A stretch of DNA of 64,000 nt from Microbacterium sp. MPKO10 (GTDB taxonomy: Bacteria > Actinomycetota > Actinomycetes > Actinomycetales > Microbacteriaceae), in the NCBI RefSeq assembly GCF_026107415.2, contig NZ_JAPCHX010000001.1:915572-979571 (forward strand), given 5' to 3'. Made by a program: the position numbers and the translations under genes. Below the pieces are notes generated by a model. It saw only the letters and a program-made list of their open reading frames with translations. It made no database searches and was not told the origin of the DNA. Shown piece after piece: positions 55,655 to 63,896 of the stretch (positions within the stretch are counted from its first letter, which is position 1; every line of letters begins with the position of its first letter).

Positions 55655-55977
55655 CGGTGCTCCTGATTCTCATGGTCGCCCTCGCCGGGGCTGAGTTCTC
55701 GGCGGCTTCCATTCAACCAGAAAATGGGAGGTTGTACATGTCATACTCAAGAGGTATAACATCAGACTGCACGTGTGACACTGAGCATCATCACCGCACG
55801 GCACCGGGGTATCGGAGCTGACGGGGTCGGGCACAGACGGGGAACATCGCCGGAACCAGGCGCTGGACACAGAGACGTGTGCACGAGTCCTGCGCACTGC
55901 CCGTGCCCGACCAGAACACGCATCATCCGCGAACACATCACAAACCACCACATCGAATCAGACAAGGGAGTCTCTGT
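55655..55977. other. Divergent intergenic region GntR / MFS
   Basis: 323 bases. Contains a good plus-strand promoter (55732-55760) and a leader of about 210 bases before the MFS start. No gene or structured RNA recognised in the leader. Confidence 0.55.
55732..55760 (+). promoter_or_regulatory. Promoter of the MFS/nucleoside hydrolase operon
   Basis: TTGTAC (55732-55737), 17-bp spacer, TATAAC (55755-55760): 4/6 and 5/6 matches to consensus. Predicted start near 55767. Confidence 0.65.
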
Positions 55978-57405
55978 ATGACCGACACACGAACTGCGAC
56001 CGGCGACGGCGCTGGCGCAGCATCCACCTCCCCGGCGGACGGCAAGCTGCACGGTGGCCGCGCGGTCGGACTCGTCGCGACACTGATTTTGGCGGTTGTC
56101 GCGTTTCAGCTGAATGCGAGCATGATCACTCCGGCGCTGCCCGACATGGCACGCACGCTCGGCGTCGACATCGACTCCGTCTCGCAGGTCTCGTCGCTGT
56201 TCTTCCTTGCCGGCGCGGTCGGGGGCGTGCTGCTGGCCCGGTGGAGCGACTTCATCGGACGCAAGCGCGGACTGCTGATCGTGCTCGGCATCCTCTCGGT
56301 CGGAACGCTGCTCTGCCTCTTCGCGCCCAACCTGCAGATTCTGCTCGTCGGGCGCGTGCTTCAGGGGGCATCGAGCGCGGCGTTCCAGCTCTCGTACGTG
56401 ATTCTCAACGAGTCGCTGACCCGAAAGATGTTCGGCACGATGCTCGGTGTGCTGACCGCCATCAACGGTGGCGTCGGCGGAGTCGATGGGTGGATCGGCG
56501 GGCTGCTGACCGACGCGTTCGGATTCCGCTCGCTGTTCGTGGTGATCTTCATCGTCGGTGTACTTGCACTGGTGTGCGTGTGGGTGGCGGCCCCGAAGGA
56601 TGCGGGAGCAGCATCCACGGGTCGCATGGACTGGTGGGGAGCCGGTGCGCTGTCGGCCGGACTCATCTGCCTGACGTATTTCGTCTCAACCGGTGGCGAC
56701 AAAGGCTGGCTCGCCGCGCCGACGCTCGCGCTCCTGGTCGGAACGATCGCTGCATTCGTCATTTTCGTGCAGATCGAGAAGCGCCGCACCACCCCGCTCA
56801 TCGCGGTGGAGCACCTGAAATCGCGCCAGGTGTGGCCCGTCATCGCCACGACGGTCCTCACGCTCTCGAGCGTGTTCGCCGTCATCAACTTCACCGTCGT
56901 GATGCTCAGCCAAGACACCGAGATCGGCTTCGGCATGAACGCGGCGACGAGCGCCCTGATGTTCCTGGCTCCGCCCGCGCTGATCGGGCTTGCCGCGGCG
57001 CCCTTCGCGGGGTGGCTCGCCGTGAGAATCGGCTGGGTCAGCATCCTTCGTTTTGGCCTGGTGATCTGCCTGGCTGCGCTGATCGTGATCACGATGTTCC
57101 CGCAGAGCCAGTGGGTCGTCTTCGCGATGATCGCCGTGCTGGGCATCGCCTACAATGGCCTGGTTCTCACCACGTCGAACGGGCTCGGAGTCATCCAGTC
57201 GCCCGTCGAGGCGCCGTCCGCTCTGCCGAGCATGAACAGCGCAGCGTTCGGCATCGGAGCGAGCCTCGGCATCGCGATCGTGGCACCGTTTGTCGGCTCG
57301 GGCGGCATCGGCGGATACACCACCGCTCTCATCATCTCTGTCGTCATCACGGTGCTCGCACTCGGTGCCAGCCTGGTGCTGAAGGCAGCCCCGAATCGCG
57401 ACTGA
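55978..57405 (+). CDS. DHA2/DHA1-type MFS transporter, nucleoside cluster
   Basis: 475 residues with 12-14 membrane segments. Motif D1-like NASMITPALPDMARTLGVD, motif A-like RWSDFIGRKRGLL and motif C-like GVGGVDGWIGGLL. Member of the drug:H+ antiporter group by sequence, but the position between GntR/rbsK and a nucleoside hydrolase suggests that it moves nucleosides or bases. AAGGGAG precedes ATG 55978. Confidence 0.88.
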   Translation: MTDTRTATGDGAGAASTSPADGKLHGGRAVGLVATLILAVVAFQLNASMITPALPDMARTLGVDIDSVSQVSSLFFLAGAVGGVLLARWSDFIGRKRGLLIVLGILSVGTLLCLFAPNLQILLVGRVLQGASSAAFQLSYVILNESLTRKMFGTMLGVLTAINGGVGGVDGWIGGLLTDAFGFRSLFVVIFIVGVLALVCVWVAAPKDAGAASTGRMDWWGAGALSAGLICLTYFVSTGGDKGWLAAPTLALLVGTIAAFVIFVQIEKRRTTPLIAVEHLKSRQVWPVIATTVLTLSSVFAVINFTVVMLSQDTEIGFGMNAATSALMFLAPPALIGLAAAPFAGWLAVRIGWVSILRFGLVICLAALIVITMFPQSQWVVFAMIAVLGIAYNGLVLTTSNGLGVIQSPVEAPSALPSMNSAAFGIGASLGIAIVAPFVGSGGIGGYTTALIISVVITVLALGASLVLKAAPNRD

Positions 57406-57448
57406 CACACGTCTCCACTGACCCACGAATACACAGTAAGGATCTCCC

Positions 57449-58429
57449 ATGACCCGACCCGTCTACCTCGACTGCGACACCGGAGTCGATGATTCGATGG
57501 CACTCGCTTACCTGCTGGCCTCGCCCGAGATCGAGCTCGTCGGCATCGGCGGCGTGCACGGTAACGTCAGTGCCGCGCAGGGGGTGCAGAACACGCTGCG
57601 GCTGCTCGCGCTCGCCGAGCGCACCGACATCCCGGTCGCTGTGGGAGCGAACGACCCGCTTGTGGGGGAGTTCGCCGGGGGTGCGCCGCACGTGCACGGT
57701 GCGAACGGCATCGGCAACATCGAGATTGCCGAGACTGGCGCGGGGCCAATCGACGAGGATGCTGCTGAGCTGCTGCTCCGCCTGGCGCGCGAGCACGAGG
57801 GCGCACTCGAGATCATTGCGGTGGGACCGCTGACGAACCTCGCGCTCGCACTCGAGCGCGACCCGGAGCTGCCTGGGCGTGTGGCGCAGGTGACGGTGAT
57901 GGGCGGCGCCGCGCTTGTGCCCGGCAACATCACGCCGGTCGCCGAGGCGAACATTGCCCATGATCCGGAGGCGGCGCAGGCTGTGGTGACAGCATCCTGG
58001 CCTGTCACTCTTGTGCCGCTGGACACGACGTTGGCCAACGTGCTCGATGAGGCCGACCGTGAGCGGCTGTGCGCGGCCGAGGCGCCGATCGCACGCGCCG
58101 TGGGTGCTGCGCTCGACTACTACTTCGACTTCTACGTCGCCGAGTACGGTCGCCGCTGCAGCGCCCTGCATGATCCTCTGGCCGCGGCGATCGCCGTGGG
58201 CGGGATGCTGCCGCGCACCGCGCCAGCCGTGCCCGTCGAGGTGGATGTCACCGACGGCCCGGGTCGTGGGCAGACGGTCTGCGATCTGCGGGGTCAGCGT
58301 CTGGGGCCGGTCGATCGTGAGGGCGCCACGGTGCGCGTGGTGCTCGAGACGGAGGGCGCGCTGGCGCCGCACATGATGGAGCGGCTGCTCGCGCTGAGGG
58401 CACCGGATGCTGAGGCGAACGTCGCCTGA
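57449..58429 (+). CDS. Inosine/uridine-preferring nucleoside hydrolase
   Basis: 326 residues of the IunH family. The Ca2+-binding N-terminus YLDCDTGVDDSMAL (DxDxGxDD) and the later VTVMGGAALVPGNITPVAE and LHDPLAA motifs are all present. Hydrolyses ribonucleosides to base and ribose; with rbsK in the divergent operon this gives ribose-5-phosphate. AAGGA precedes ATG 57449. Its last 204 bp are duplicated at 62650-62853. Confidence 0.93.
   Translation: MTRPVYLDCDTGVDDSMALAYLLASPEIELVGIGGVHGNVSAAQGVQNTLRLLALAERTDIPVAVGANDPLVGEFAGGAPHVHGANGIGNIEIAETGAGPIDEDAAELLLRLAREHEGALEIIAVGPLTNLALALERDPELPGRVAQVTVMGGAALVPGNITPVAEANIAHDPEAAQAVVTASWPVTLVPLDTTLANVLDEADRERLCAAEAPIARAVGAALDYYFDFYVAEYGRRCSALHDPLAAAIAVGGMLPRTAPAVPVEVDVTDGPGRGQTVCDLRGQRLGPVDREGATVRVVLETEGALAPHMMERLLALRAPDAEANVA
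58226..58429 (+). repeat. 204-bp direct repeat, left copy (within nucleoside hydrolase gene)
   Basis: Aligned without gaps to 62650-62853 (offset 4424) with about seven or eight mismatches, i.e. about 96% identity. Similarity begins inside the coding region and stops exactly at the stop codon. Confidence 0.92.
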
Positions 58430-58866
58430 TTGTGCGGTAGCGCCTCGGAACTCGGAGCCTGAGAGTCATTGTTGGACCGGCGCTGCGACCGCGGTGACTC
58501 TAGTTGAGTCCGCCATCTGAACGGCAGAAAAGGGCATCGAAACGAGCATTCAATTGCTTCCCAGGCCAATTCTCTTGATCAGGACCTCCCGAGTTGATGA
58601 ATGCGGTGTCTGCTGATCCCGAGTAAGAGGCTTTCGTTCGGTGTGCTGTTGTGCGCGGGTGAATGGCGTTCCGAAGCTTGTGCCGCGGATACGGCCCGAG
58701 AAAACGTGTTGTCGATTCTCGTCTTCGACCCGGTGCGGGGTACGGATGCCGATGAGATCACACGCTGCGGGTACGGCGCCGCCGATGGCCGGGGGCGACG
58801 CTATCGCCGCAATCGGCGGAGTGAGTTATAGACCTTGTAGGTGCTTTATAAATACGTACGCACCGT
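58430..58866. other. Intergenic stretch, left part of islet
   Basis: 437 bases without a recognised gene. A small palindrome ACCT-TGT-AGGT lies at 58832-58842 and an AT-rich TTATAAATAC patch follows. Otherwise nothing seen. Confidence 0.5.
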
Positions 58867-58895
58867 TTGTGCATTCCGTGATCTTCCTTTACTCT
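58867..58895 (+). promoter_or_regulatory. Promoter of the MHS/sulfatase operon
   Basis: TTGTGC (58867-58872), 17-bp spacer, TACTCT (58890-58895). Predicted start near 58902, which is the first base of the AGGTCTAGACCT palindrome. Confidence 0.55.
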
Positions 58896-58901
58896 CATCT
58901 A

Positions 58902-58913
58902 AGGTCTAGACCT
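58902..58913. promoter_or_regulatory. GntR-type operator AGGTCTAGACCT
   Basis: Perfect 12-bp palindrome of the TGGTCTAGACCA kind recognised by HutC/DasR-type GntR regulators, overlapping the predicted transcription start. The GntR gene at the end of this operon is the likely binder; a second dyad (58832-58842) shares the ACCT/AGGT half. Confidence 0.7.
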
Positions 58914-58939
58914 CCGACGAGAATCAAAGGAGATACATC

Positions 58940-60283
58940 GTGATCACGACACCGGGCGAACACAGTAGATCTCGAGCGCAGACACGGAGGCTCGTGGCAG
59001 CCACCGTGATCGGAAACACGATCGAGTTCTACGACTTCTCCGTGTACGGAACGCTGACGGCCGTGGTTTTTGGGCGACTCTTCTTCGCGACCGACGACCC
59101 ATTCCTCACGTCATTTCTCGCCTTCGGCACATTCGCCGTGGGGTTCCTTTCGCGACCGATTGGCGGCATGATCTTCGGCCACCTCGGTGACAAGTACGGC
59201 CGTAAGCCCGTACTCGTCGCCAGCCTTCTCACGATGGGGATCGCCACGACTCTGATGGGTGCACTACCGACGCTCGCGCAGGCAGGTATCGTCGCTCCCA
59301 TTCTTCTGGTCGTGCTTCGATTCATCCAGGGCTTCGGCATCGGCGGCGAGTGGGGCGGCGCGACGACACTCATGATGGAAAGCACCCCGGCGAAACGCCG
59401 CGGCTTCTTCGGTGCCGCGGTTCAGACCGGAAGTGGGATGGGGATCATTCTTGCGACGGGCCTGGTCACGCTCATGTTCGTTGTGCTTACGCCCGAGCAG
59501 ATCGATGCGTGGGGGTGGCGAATTCCCCTGCTCTTCAGCATCGTGCTCGTGGTGATCGGTCTGATCGTTCGCAGCCACATCGAGGAGTCACCGGACTTCG
59601 AGCAGCGCGAGGCGTCAGCAACAATCGCGAAGACGCCCTTGCTCGAAGCCCTTGCGCGGCACTGGAAGATGGTGCTCGTTGCGATCGGCATGTACATCGC
59701 CGTCGCCGCCTTCGGCTTTACGCAAGGTGTCTTCTTTATCAACTACCTCATCAACGGCGCAGACTTTCCGCAGTACTTGGCGACCATCGCGAACCTCGTC
59801 GCAGCGGTGACCTACTTGTTCGCGACGCTCATCGGGGGCGTGTTGTCTGACCGCTTCGGCCGTTCAGTGGTGTATCTGGTCGGCGGAGTGCTTCTCATCC
59901 CGGCATCCTTCATCATGTTCGGCTCCGGAATGACCGGGTCGGTCCCGATCGTGATGATCGCTATGGCCATCGTCGGTCTCTTCTCGGGAATCGCATACGG
60001 TGCTCAGGCTTCGCTCTTCTTCGAGCTCTTTCCTGCACGTGTCCGGTACACAGGAGTGTCGCTCGGGTTCCAGATCGCGGCTGTTCTCGGTGGTGGCCTC
60101 TCTCCGCTCATCGCCAGCTCGCTGGTCGAGGCAACGGGCAGCGTGATGTCGGTGGCAATCTACATCAGTGCTCTCAGTTTGCTGCTCGTAGTGTGCACGC
60201 TCGTCGCACCTCGTGTGCTCGAGGCAGAGAAGAAACGGTCTGGCGAGTTGGATCGTGAACGAACAAACGAGGGGAAGGCCTGA
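58940..60283 (+). CDS. MHS-family major facilitator
   Basis: 447 residues, 12 membrane segments, MHS group: NTIEFYDFSVYGTLTAVVFG start, GHLGDKYGRKPVL loop 2 and LRFIQGFGIGGEWGGATT. GTG 58940 has AAAGGAG at 58927-58933. Probably imports the (sulfated) substrate of the sulfatase that follows one base after its stop. Confidence 0.92.
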   Translation: MITTPGEHSRSRAQTRRLVAATVIGNTIEFYDFSVYGTLTAVVFGRLFFATDDPFLTSFLAFGTFAVGFLSRPIGGMIFGHLGDKYGRKPVLVASLLTMGIATTLMGALPTLAQAGIVAPILLVVLRFIQGFGIGGEWGGATTLMMESTPAKRRGFFGAAVQTGSGMGIILATGLVTLMFVVLTPEQIDAWGWRIPLLFSIVLVVIGLIVRSHIEESPDFEQREASATIAKTPLLEALARHWKMVLVAIGMYIAVAAFGFTQGVFFINYLINGADFPQYLATIANLVAAVTYLFATLIGGVLSDRFGRSVVYLVGGVLLIPASFIMFGSGMTGSVPIVMIAMAIVGLFSGIAYGAQASLFFELFPARVRYTGVSLGFQIAAVLGGGLSPLIASSLVEATGSVMSVAIYISALSLLLVVCTLVAPRVLEAEKKRSGELDRERTNEGKA

Positions 60284-60284
60284 G

Positions 60285-61814
60285 ATGCCGACGGGTAATC
60301 AGCGTACGGTCATTTTGTTCATGGTGGACCAGCTGGCAGCCCGCTGGCTCGAAGCTGCGCGCCACGGGATTGTCGACTTGCCCAATTTCGACGCACTCCA
60401 AAAAGAAGGGGTGACGTTCTCAAGCGCATTCAGTACCAATCCCGTCTGCAGCCCATCCCGGGCCAGCATCATCACGGGTATGTCGAACAGCGCGCACGGC
60501 GTCACCGAGTGCGGTTACGACCTCAGCCCGGACGTGCCGAACATCGCACAGGCATTGCAAGTCAGCGGCTGGTCGACGGGGGCCTTTGGCAAATTGCACC
60601 TGGTCACGCAGATCGAAACGCTGACACCTGATTACTACGCGTACGGCTTCGACGTCGTGAATAACACAGAAGATGCTCGCGCCGGGGAATGGCTCGACTG
60701 GGTGAAGTGTCACCATCCCGAGCACTACGAGGCAGCGCTCTCGACGGTGTGGATGACGATGGTGCCCGAGCTCGAGAAGTACGGCGCGGAGGGAGAGGAC
60801 CTACGGTCGCAGATTCTCGAAGCGCAACAGGAGTACCCCGCTTCGACCAGTGACGCATATGAGCTGCCGTTCCCGGCGAGCGTTTCGCAAACAGCGTGGA
60901 TCACCGACCGGGCCCTCAGCTTCATCGAGCGCACCGAGGGCAATCTATTCGCCCACATCAGCTACGTGCAGCCACACAACCCCTTCGCCCCGCCAGCCGA
61001 GTTCGTCGACCGCGTCAACGTCGACGCGATTCCCGAGCCGACCGGTGCGGAGTGGAAGACGCATCCGATTCCGTACTTTCAGCAGGAACGATACGAGACG
61101 CCGAGCTACGACATCGACGACTGGCGCAGGCAGCGGCAGCTGTACTTCGCCGACCTCGCCCACCTCGACCACGAACTCGGGAGGGTGCGCAACGCGCTCA
61201 GCGAGGCGGGCCGAGCGGAGGACGCCCTGTTCATATTCACGTCAGATCACGGCGAGATGCTGCATGATCAGGGGCTGCTGGGAAAGTGGGAGCGACATTA
61301 CGACCCGTGCATTCGTATTCCGCTCATCGTGTCTGACACGGCGGGCGGCGCGGGCGAGCAGAGCGAGCGCCACGAGCTCGTCGAGCACACGGATATTGCC
61401 GCCACGATTTACGACTGGGCTCGGATTCCCGAACCCATGCTGTCGACGTTCGAGCCGCGCATCGACCCCATCAGGATGCTGCACGGCAGGTCGCTTCTTC
61501 CGCTCACGACCGACGACGGTGAGTCGTGGCGCGACAGCATCCTGATTCAATCGAACAATAGTCACTTCGATGCGTCTCCCTCGAGTTGGGCCCGCACGAT
61601 CAGAACCGAGCGCTATCGCTACACGCGTTATCTCGCGGGAGGCGGAGAGCAGCTGTTCGACGTGCTCAGAGACCCTGATGAACAGTGGAATCTCGCGTTC
61701 GACCCCGAATTCTCGGGCGTCAAGGCCAAGCTTGCAGACGAGCTCATGGAGCTTACGGTGAACGACGGCTACCCAAACTCGCCTCGGGGACTCTTCAGCA
61801 TTGGCACATGGTAG
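60285..61814 (+). CDS. Formylglycine-dependent sulfatase
   Basis: 509 residues of the alkaline-phosphatase/sulfatase superfamily. The maturation motif C55-S-P-S-R is intact, so Cys55 should become formylglycine; metal-site segments VILFMVDQLAARWL, TSDHGEMLHDQGLLGKW and the KLHLV/HISYVQPHNP segments are visible. No signal peptide, hence cytoplasmic, as with choline-sulfatase types. GAGGGGAAGG precedes ATG 60285. Substrate unknown; imported by the adjacent MHS carrier (inference). Confidence 0.9.
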   Translation: MPTGNQRTVILFMVDQLAARWLEAARHGIVDLPNFDALQKEGVTFSSAFSTNPVCSPSRASIITGMSNSAHGVTECGYDLSPDVPNIAQALQVSGWSTGAFGKLHLVTQIETLTPDYYAYGFDVVNNTEDARAGEWLDWVKCHHPEHYEAALSTVWMTMVPELEKYGAEGEDLRSQILEAQQEYPASTSDAYELPFPASVSQTAWITDRALSFIERTEGNLFAHISYVQPHNPFAPPAEFVDRVNVDAIPEPTGAEWKTHPIPYFQQERYETPSYDIDDWRRQRQLYFADLAHLDHELGRVRNALSEAGRAEDALFIFTSDHGEMLHDQGLLGKWERHYDPCIRIPLIVSDTAGGAGEQSERHELVEHTDIAATIYDWARIPEPMLSTFEPRIDPIRMLHGRSLLPLTTDDGESWRDSILIQSNNSHFDASPSSWARTIRTERYRYTRYLAGGGEQLFDVLRDPDEQWNLAFDPEFSGVKAKLADELMELTVNDGYPNSPRGLFSIGTW

Positions 61815-61834
61815 GAATCTCGGATAATAGAGGT

Positions 61835-62581
61835 GTGCCTGCTCACACGAAAATCGATCACGCTGAACGCGTCATTCGTGACCTCATAAATCGAGGCGAG
61901 GCGGGCGACCAGCTGCCGCGGGAATCCGATATTGCGACATTGGCTGGGGTGAGCCGTGTCACCGTGCGAGAGGGGCTTACTCGGCTGTGGCTTGAGGGTG
62001 TGATCGTTCGGCGGTGGGGAGTCGGAACGTTCATCGCCGACACCGCGAAAGGAGCGCCGGAGGAGTCGGCGTTTCGGTCGATCTACTCTGCCATTCACGG
62101 CATCACGTCACTGCCTCGCGAGATTATGCGCGCTGGGCACGAAGTGGCGATCATCGGGTTTCAGATCGACCGCGAGGAGGCACCCGAATGGGTGCGCGCG
62201 GCGATGCGAAACGACGATCCCATGTGGCGTGTGCGACGGTGTCTGACTATCGACGGTCGGCCGGGAGTCGTGATGTTTGACTATCTGCGCGATGGTGGAG
62301 ATGACGGGATGATCCAGCCGACGGCGCTCGCTGACGTTGACGTAGACCTGATGAGCTTTTTACGGCGATACGGACTACGCATTGTGAAGCACGAGTCGGC
62401 ACTGAGCGCGGTGACGGGCGACGACGCAGTGACGGGGTTGTTGGAGCTTCCGGCGCAGACCCCCTTATTGCGGGCCCGCCAGCAGGCGATTTCTGATTCC
62501 GGGGCAACCGTTGGCTGCGGAGAGTTCTTCTACAACGACGAGGTTTTTCAATCGGTGCTGGTGCGCACGATCAACGACTGA
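61835..62581 (+). CDS. GntR/HutC-family regulator of the sulfatase islet
   Basis: 248 residues, winged helix at about 10-75 (QLPRESDIATLAGVSRVTVR) and UTRA domain (about 95-240). GTG 61835 lies seven bases after GATAAT (61823-61828), so it may also be transcribed as a leaderless mRNA. Last gene of the MHS/sulfatase operon; probably binds the AGGTCTAGACCT site at its promoter. Confidence 0.85.
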   Translation: MPAHTKIDHAERVIRDLINRGEAGDQLPRESDIATLAGVSRVTVREGLTRLWLEGVIVRRWGVGTFIADTAKGAPEESAFRSIYSAIHGITSLPREIMRAGHEVAIIGFQIDREEAPEWVRAAMRNDDPMWRVRRCLTIDGRPGVVMFDYLRDGGDDGMIQPTALADVDVDLMSFLRRYGLRIVKHESALSAVTGDDAVTGLLELPAQTPLLRARQQAISDSGATVGCGEFFYNDEVFQSVLVRTIND

Positions 62582-62649
62582 CGGCGGCGTTTGCCGACAA
62601 CGACCGGCGTTTTTGGTGCAAGGAATCGGAACACTCGCGCGTCGCGTCG

Positions 62650-62853
62650 GCCGTGCCCGTCGAGGTGGATGTCACCGACGGCCCGGGTCGTGGGCAGACG
62701 GTCTGCGATCTGCGGGGTCAGCGTCTGGGGCCGATAGATCGTGAGGGCGCGACGGTGCGCGTGGCGCTTGAGACTGAGGGCACGCTGGCGCCGCACATGA
62801 TGGAGCGGCTGCTCGCGCTGAGGGCACCGGATGCTGAGGCGAACGTCGCCTGA
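62650..62853 (+). pseudogene. Nucleoside hydrolase 3' fragment (right copy of direct repeat)
   Basis: Encodes the last 67 residues of a nucleoside hydrolase nearly identical to that ending at 58429, without start or catalytic part. The open frame ends at the same stop codon. It is a remnant left at the far side of the MHS/sulfatase/GntR islet. Confidence 0.9.
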
Positions 62854-62910
62854 CGGTCAGCCCGCCAGAGGACCGCGTTCAGCAATCCTAGGCTAGGAGC
62901 CCATCTTTAT

Positions 62911-62949
62911 CGCCGTACGACGACAAGGATAGAATGTAGTCGTACGGCG
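62911..62949. promoter_or_regulatory. Long inverted repeat before hipBA
   Basis: Perfect 11-bp arms CGCCGTACGAC (62911-62921) and GTCGTACGGCG (62939-62949), 17-base spacer, about 50 bases before the HipB-like gene. A third partial GTACGG follows near 62967. Candidate autoregulatory operator of the antitoxin. Confidence 0.75.
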
Positions 62950-63000
62950 ACATATGTAATTGTCTCTGTACGGAGGCAGAATGGATTGTTAGGGGCGGCG

Positions 63001-63225
63001 ATGCTCACAATGCGAGAGGCGGCTTCGGTGGTTCGCGATCTCCGCGAGCGACGCGGATGGACGCAAACCGAGCTTGCCCGCAAGGCACACGTATCCCGGT
63101 CTTTCGTGGCAGATGTTGAAGCGGGAAAGCCGACAACTGAAGCGTCGAAACTTTTTGACATTTTCCAGGCGCTGGGTCACGAGATTGCGTTGCGGTCGCT
63201 TGATGACGGCGAGGTGCGCTGGTGA
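63001..63225 (+). CDS. HipB-like XRE antitoxin
   Basis: 74 residues, mostly a lambda-repressor-type HTH (RGWTQTELARKAHVSRSFVA and DVEAGKPTTEASKLF) followed by a short strand region. ATG 63001 preferred to TTG 62986. Overlaps the hipA-like gene by four bases (GTGA). Binds DNA and neutralises HipA in related pairs. Confidence 0.88.
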   Translation: MLTMREAASVVRDLRERRGWTQTELARKAHVSRSFVADVEAGKPTTEASKLFDIFQALGHEIALRSLDDGEVRW

Positions 63226-63896
63226 GCGAGCGAAACCTCGACCTGTATCTTGACGGGCTTTTCTGCGGAGTTCTCACGCAGTCCACATCGGGCAACGTGA
63301 CGTTTACGTATGACGATGCGTATCGCGCTTCACAGAATGCAACGCCGCTGTCGCTGTCCATGCCCCTGGCCACGAGGAGTCACCGCAAACGTGCTGTCCT
63401 TCCCTGGCTTCAGGGACTGCTGCCTGATAATACGGACGCGTTGAATGCAATCGCGCGTCGTTTCAATGTGTCGGCGAATAATCCCTTTGCTCTGCTTGAG
63501 CAGGTGGGTAGGGATGCCGCGGGAGCCGTGCAGATCGTCCCAGCGGGTGAGTTCGCATCTGATGCAGGGCAACGGGGATCTGTGCGCTCGATATCCGAAG
63601 AAGAACTTTCGCGCATGCTCACGCGCGTTGTCGCCGAATATACCGAGGGGGGTCCCTATTCTGACGCGGCTGGACGTTTCAGCCTTGCCGGTGCGCAGCC
63701 AAAAATCGCGCTGCACAAAATAGGGAACGGTGAATGGGGTATTCCTGAGGGCTCCTCCCCAACGACGCACATCGTCAAGCCTGTGTCCGGAGCGTTTCGT
63801 GGGATCGATGTCGTCGAGCAGATGACAATGCGCGCCGCCAGTCATCTCGGCAATGAGGTTGCTCGCACAGACGTTGCAACGAGTAGTGCCCCGTAG
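63222..63896 (+). CDS. HipA-like kinase toxin, truncated
   Basis: 224 residues, about half the normal HipA length (400-440). The N-subdomain 1 (residues 1-100; LPWLQGLLPDN) and the start of the kinase part (FSLAGAQPKIALH, the ATP-loop region) are readable, but the frame leaves the family after VARTDVAT at about residue 220 and stops with SSAP. The catalytic Asp region is missing. Following DNA does not look like hipA, so an insertion sequence near 63882 is the probable cause. The toxin is likely inactive. Confidence 0.85.
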   Translation: MSERNLDLYLDGLFCGVLTQSTSGNVTFTYDDAYRASQNATPLSLSMPLATRSHRKRAVLPWLQGLLPDNTDALNAIARRFNVSANNPFALLEQVGRDAAGAVQIVPAGEFASDAGQRGSVRSISEEELSRMLTRVVAEYTEGGPYSDAAGRFSLAGAQPKIALHKIGNGEWGIPEGSSPTTHIVKPVSGAFRGIDVVEQMTMRAASHLGNEVARTDVATSSAP

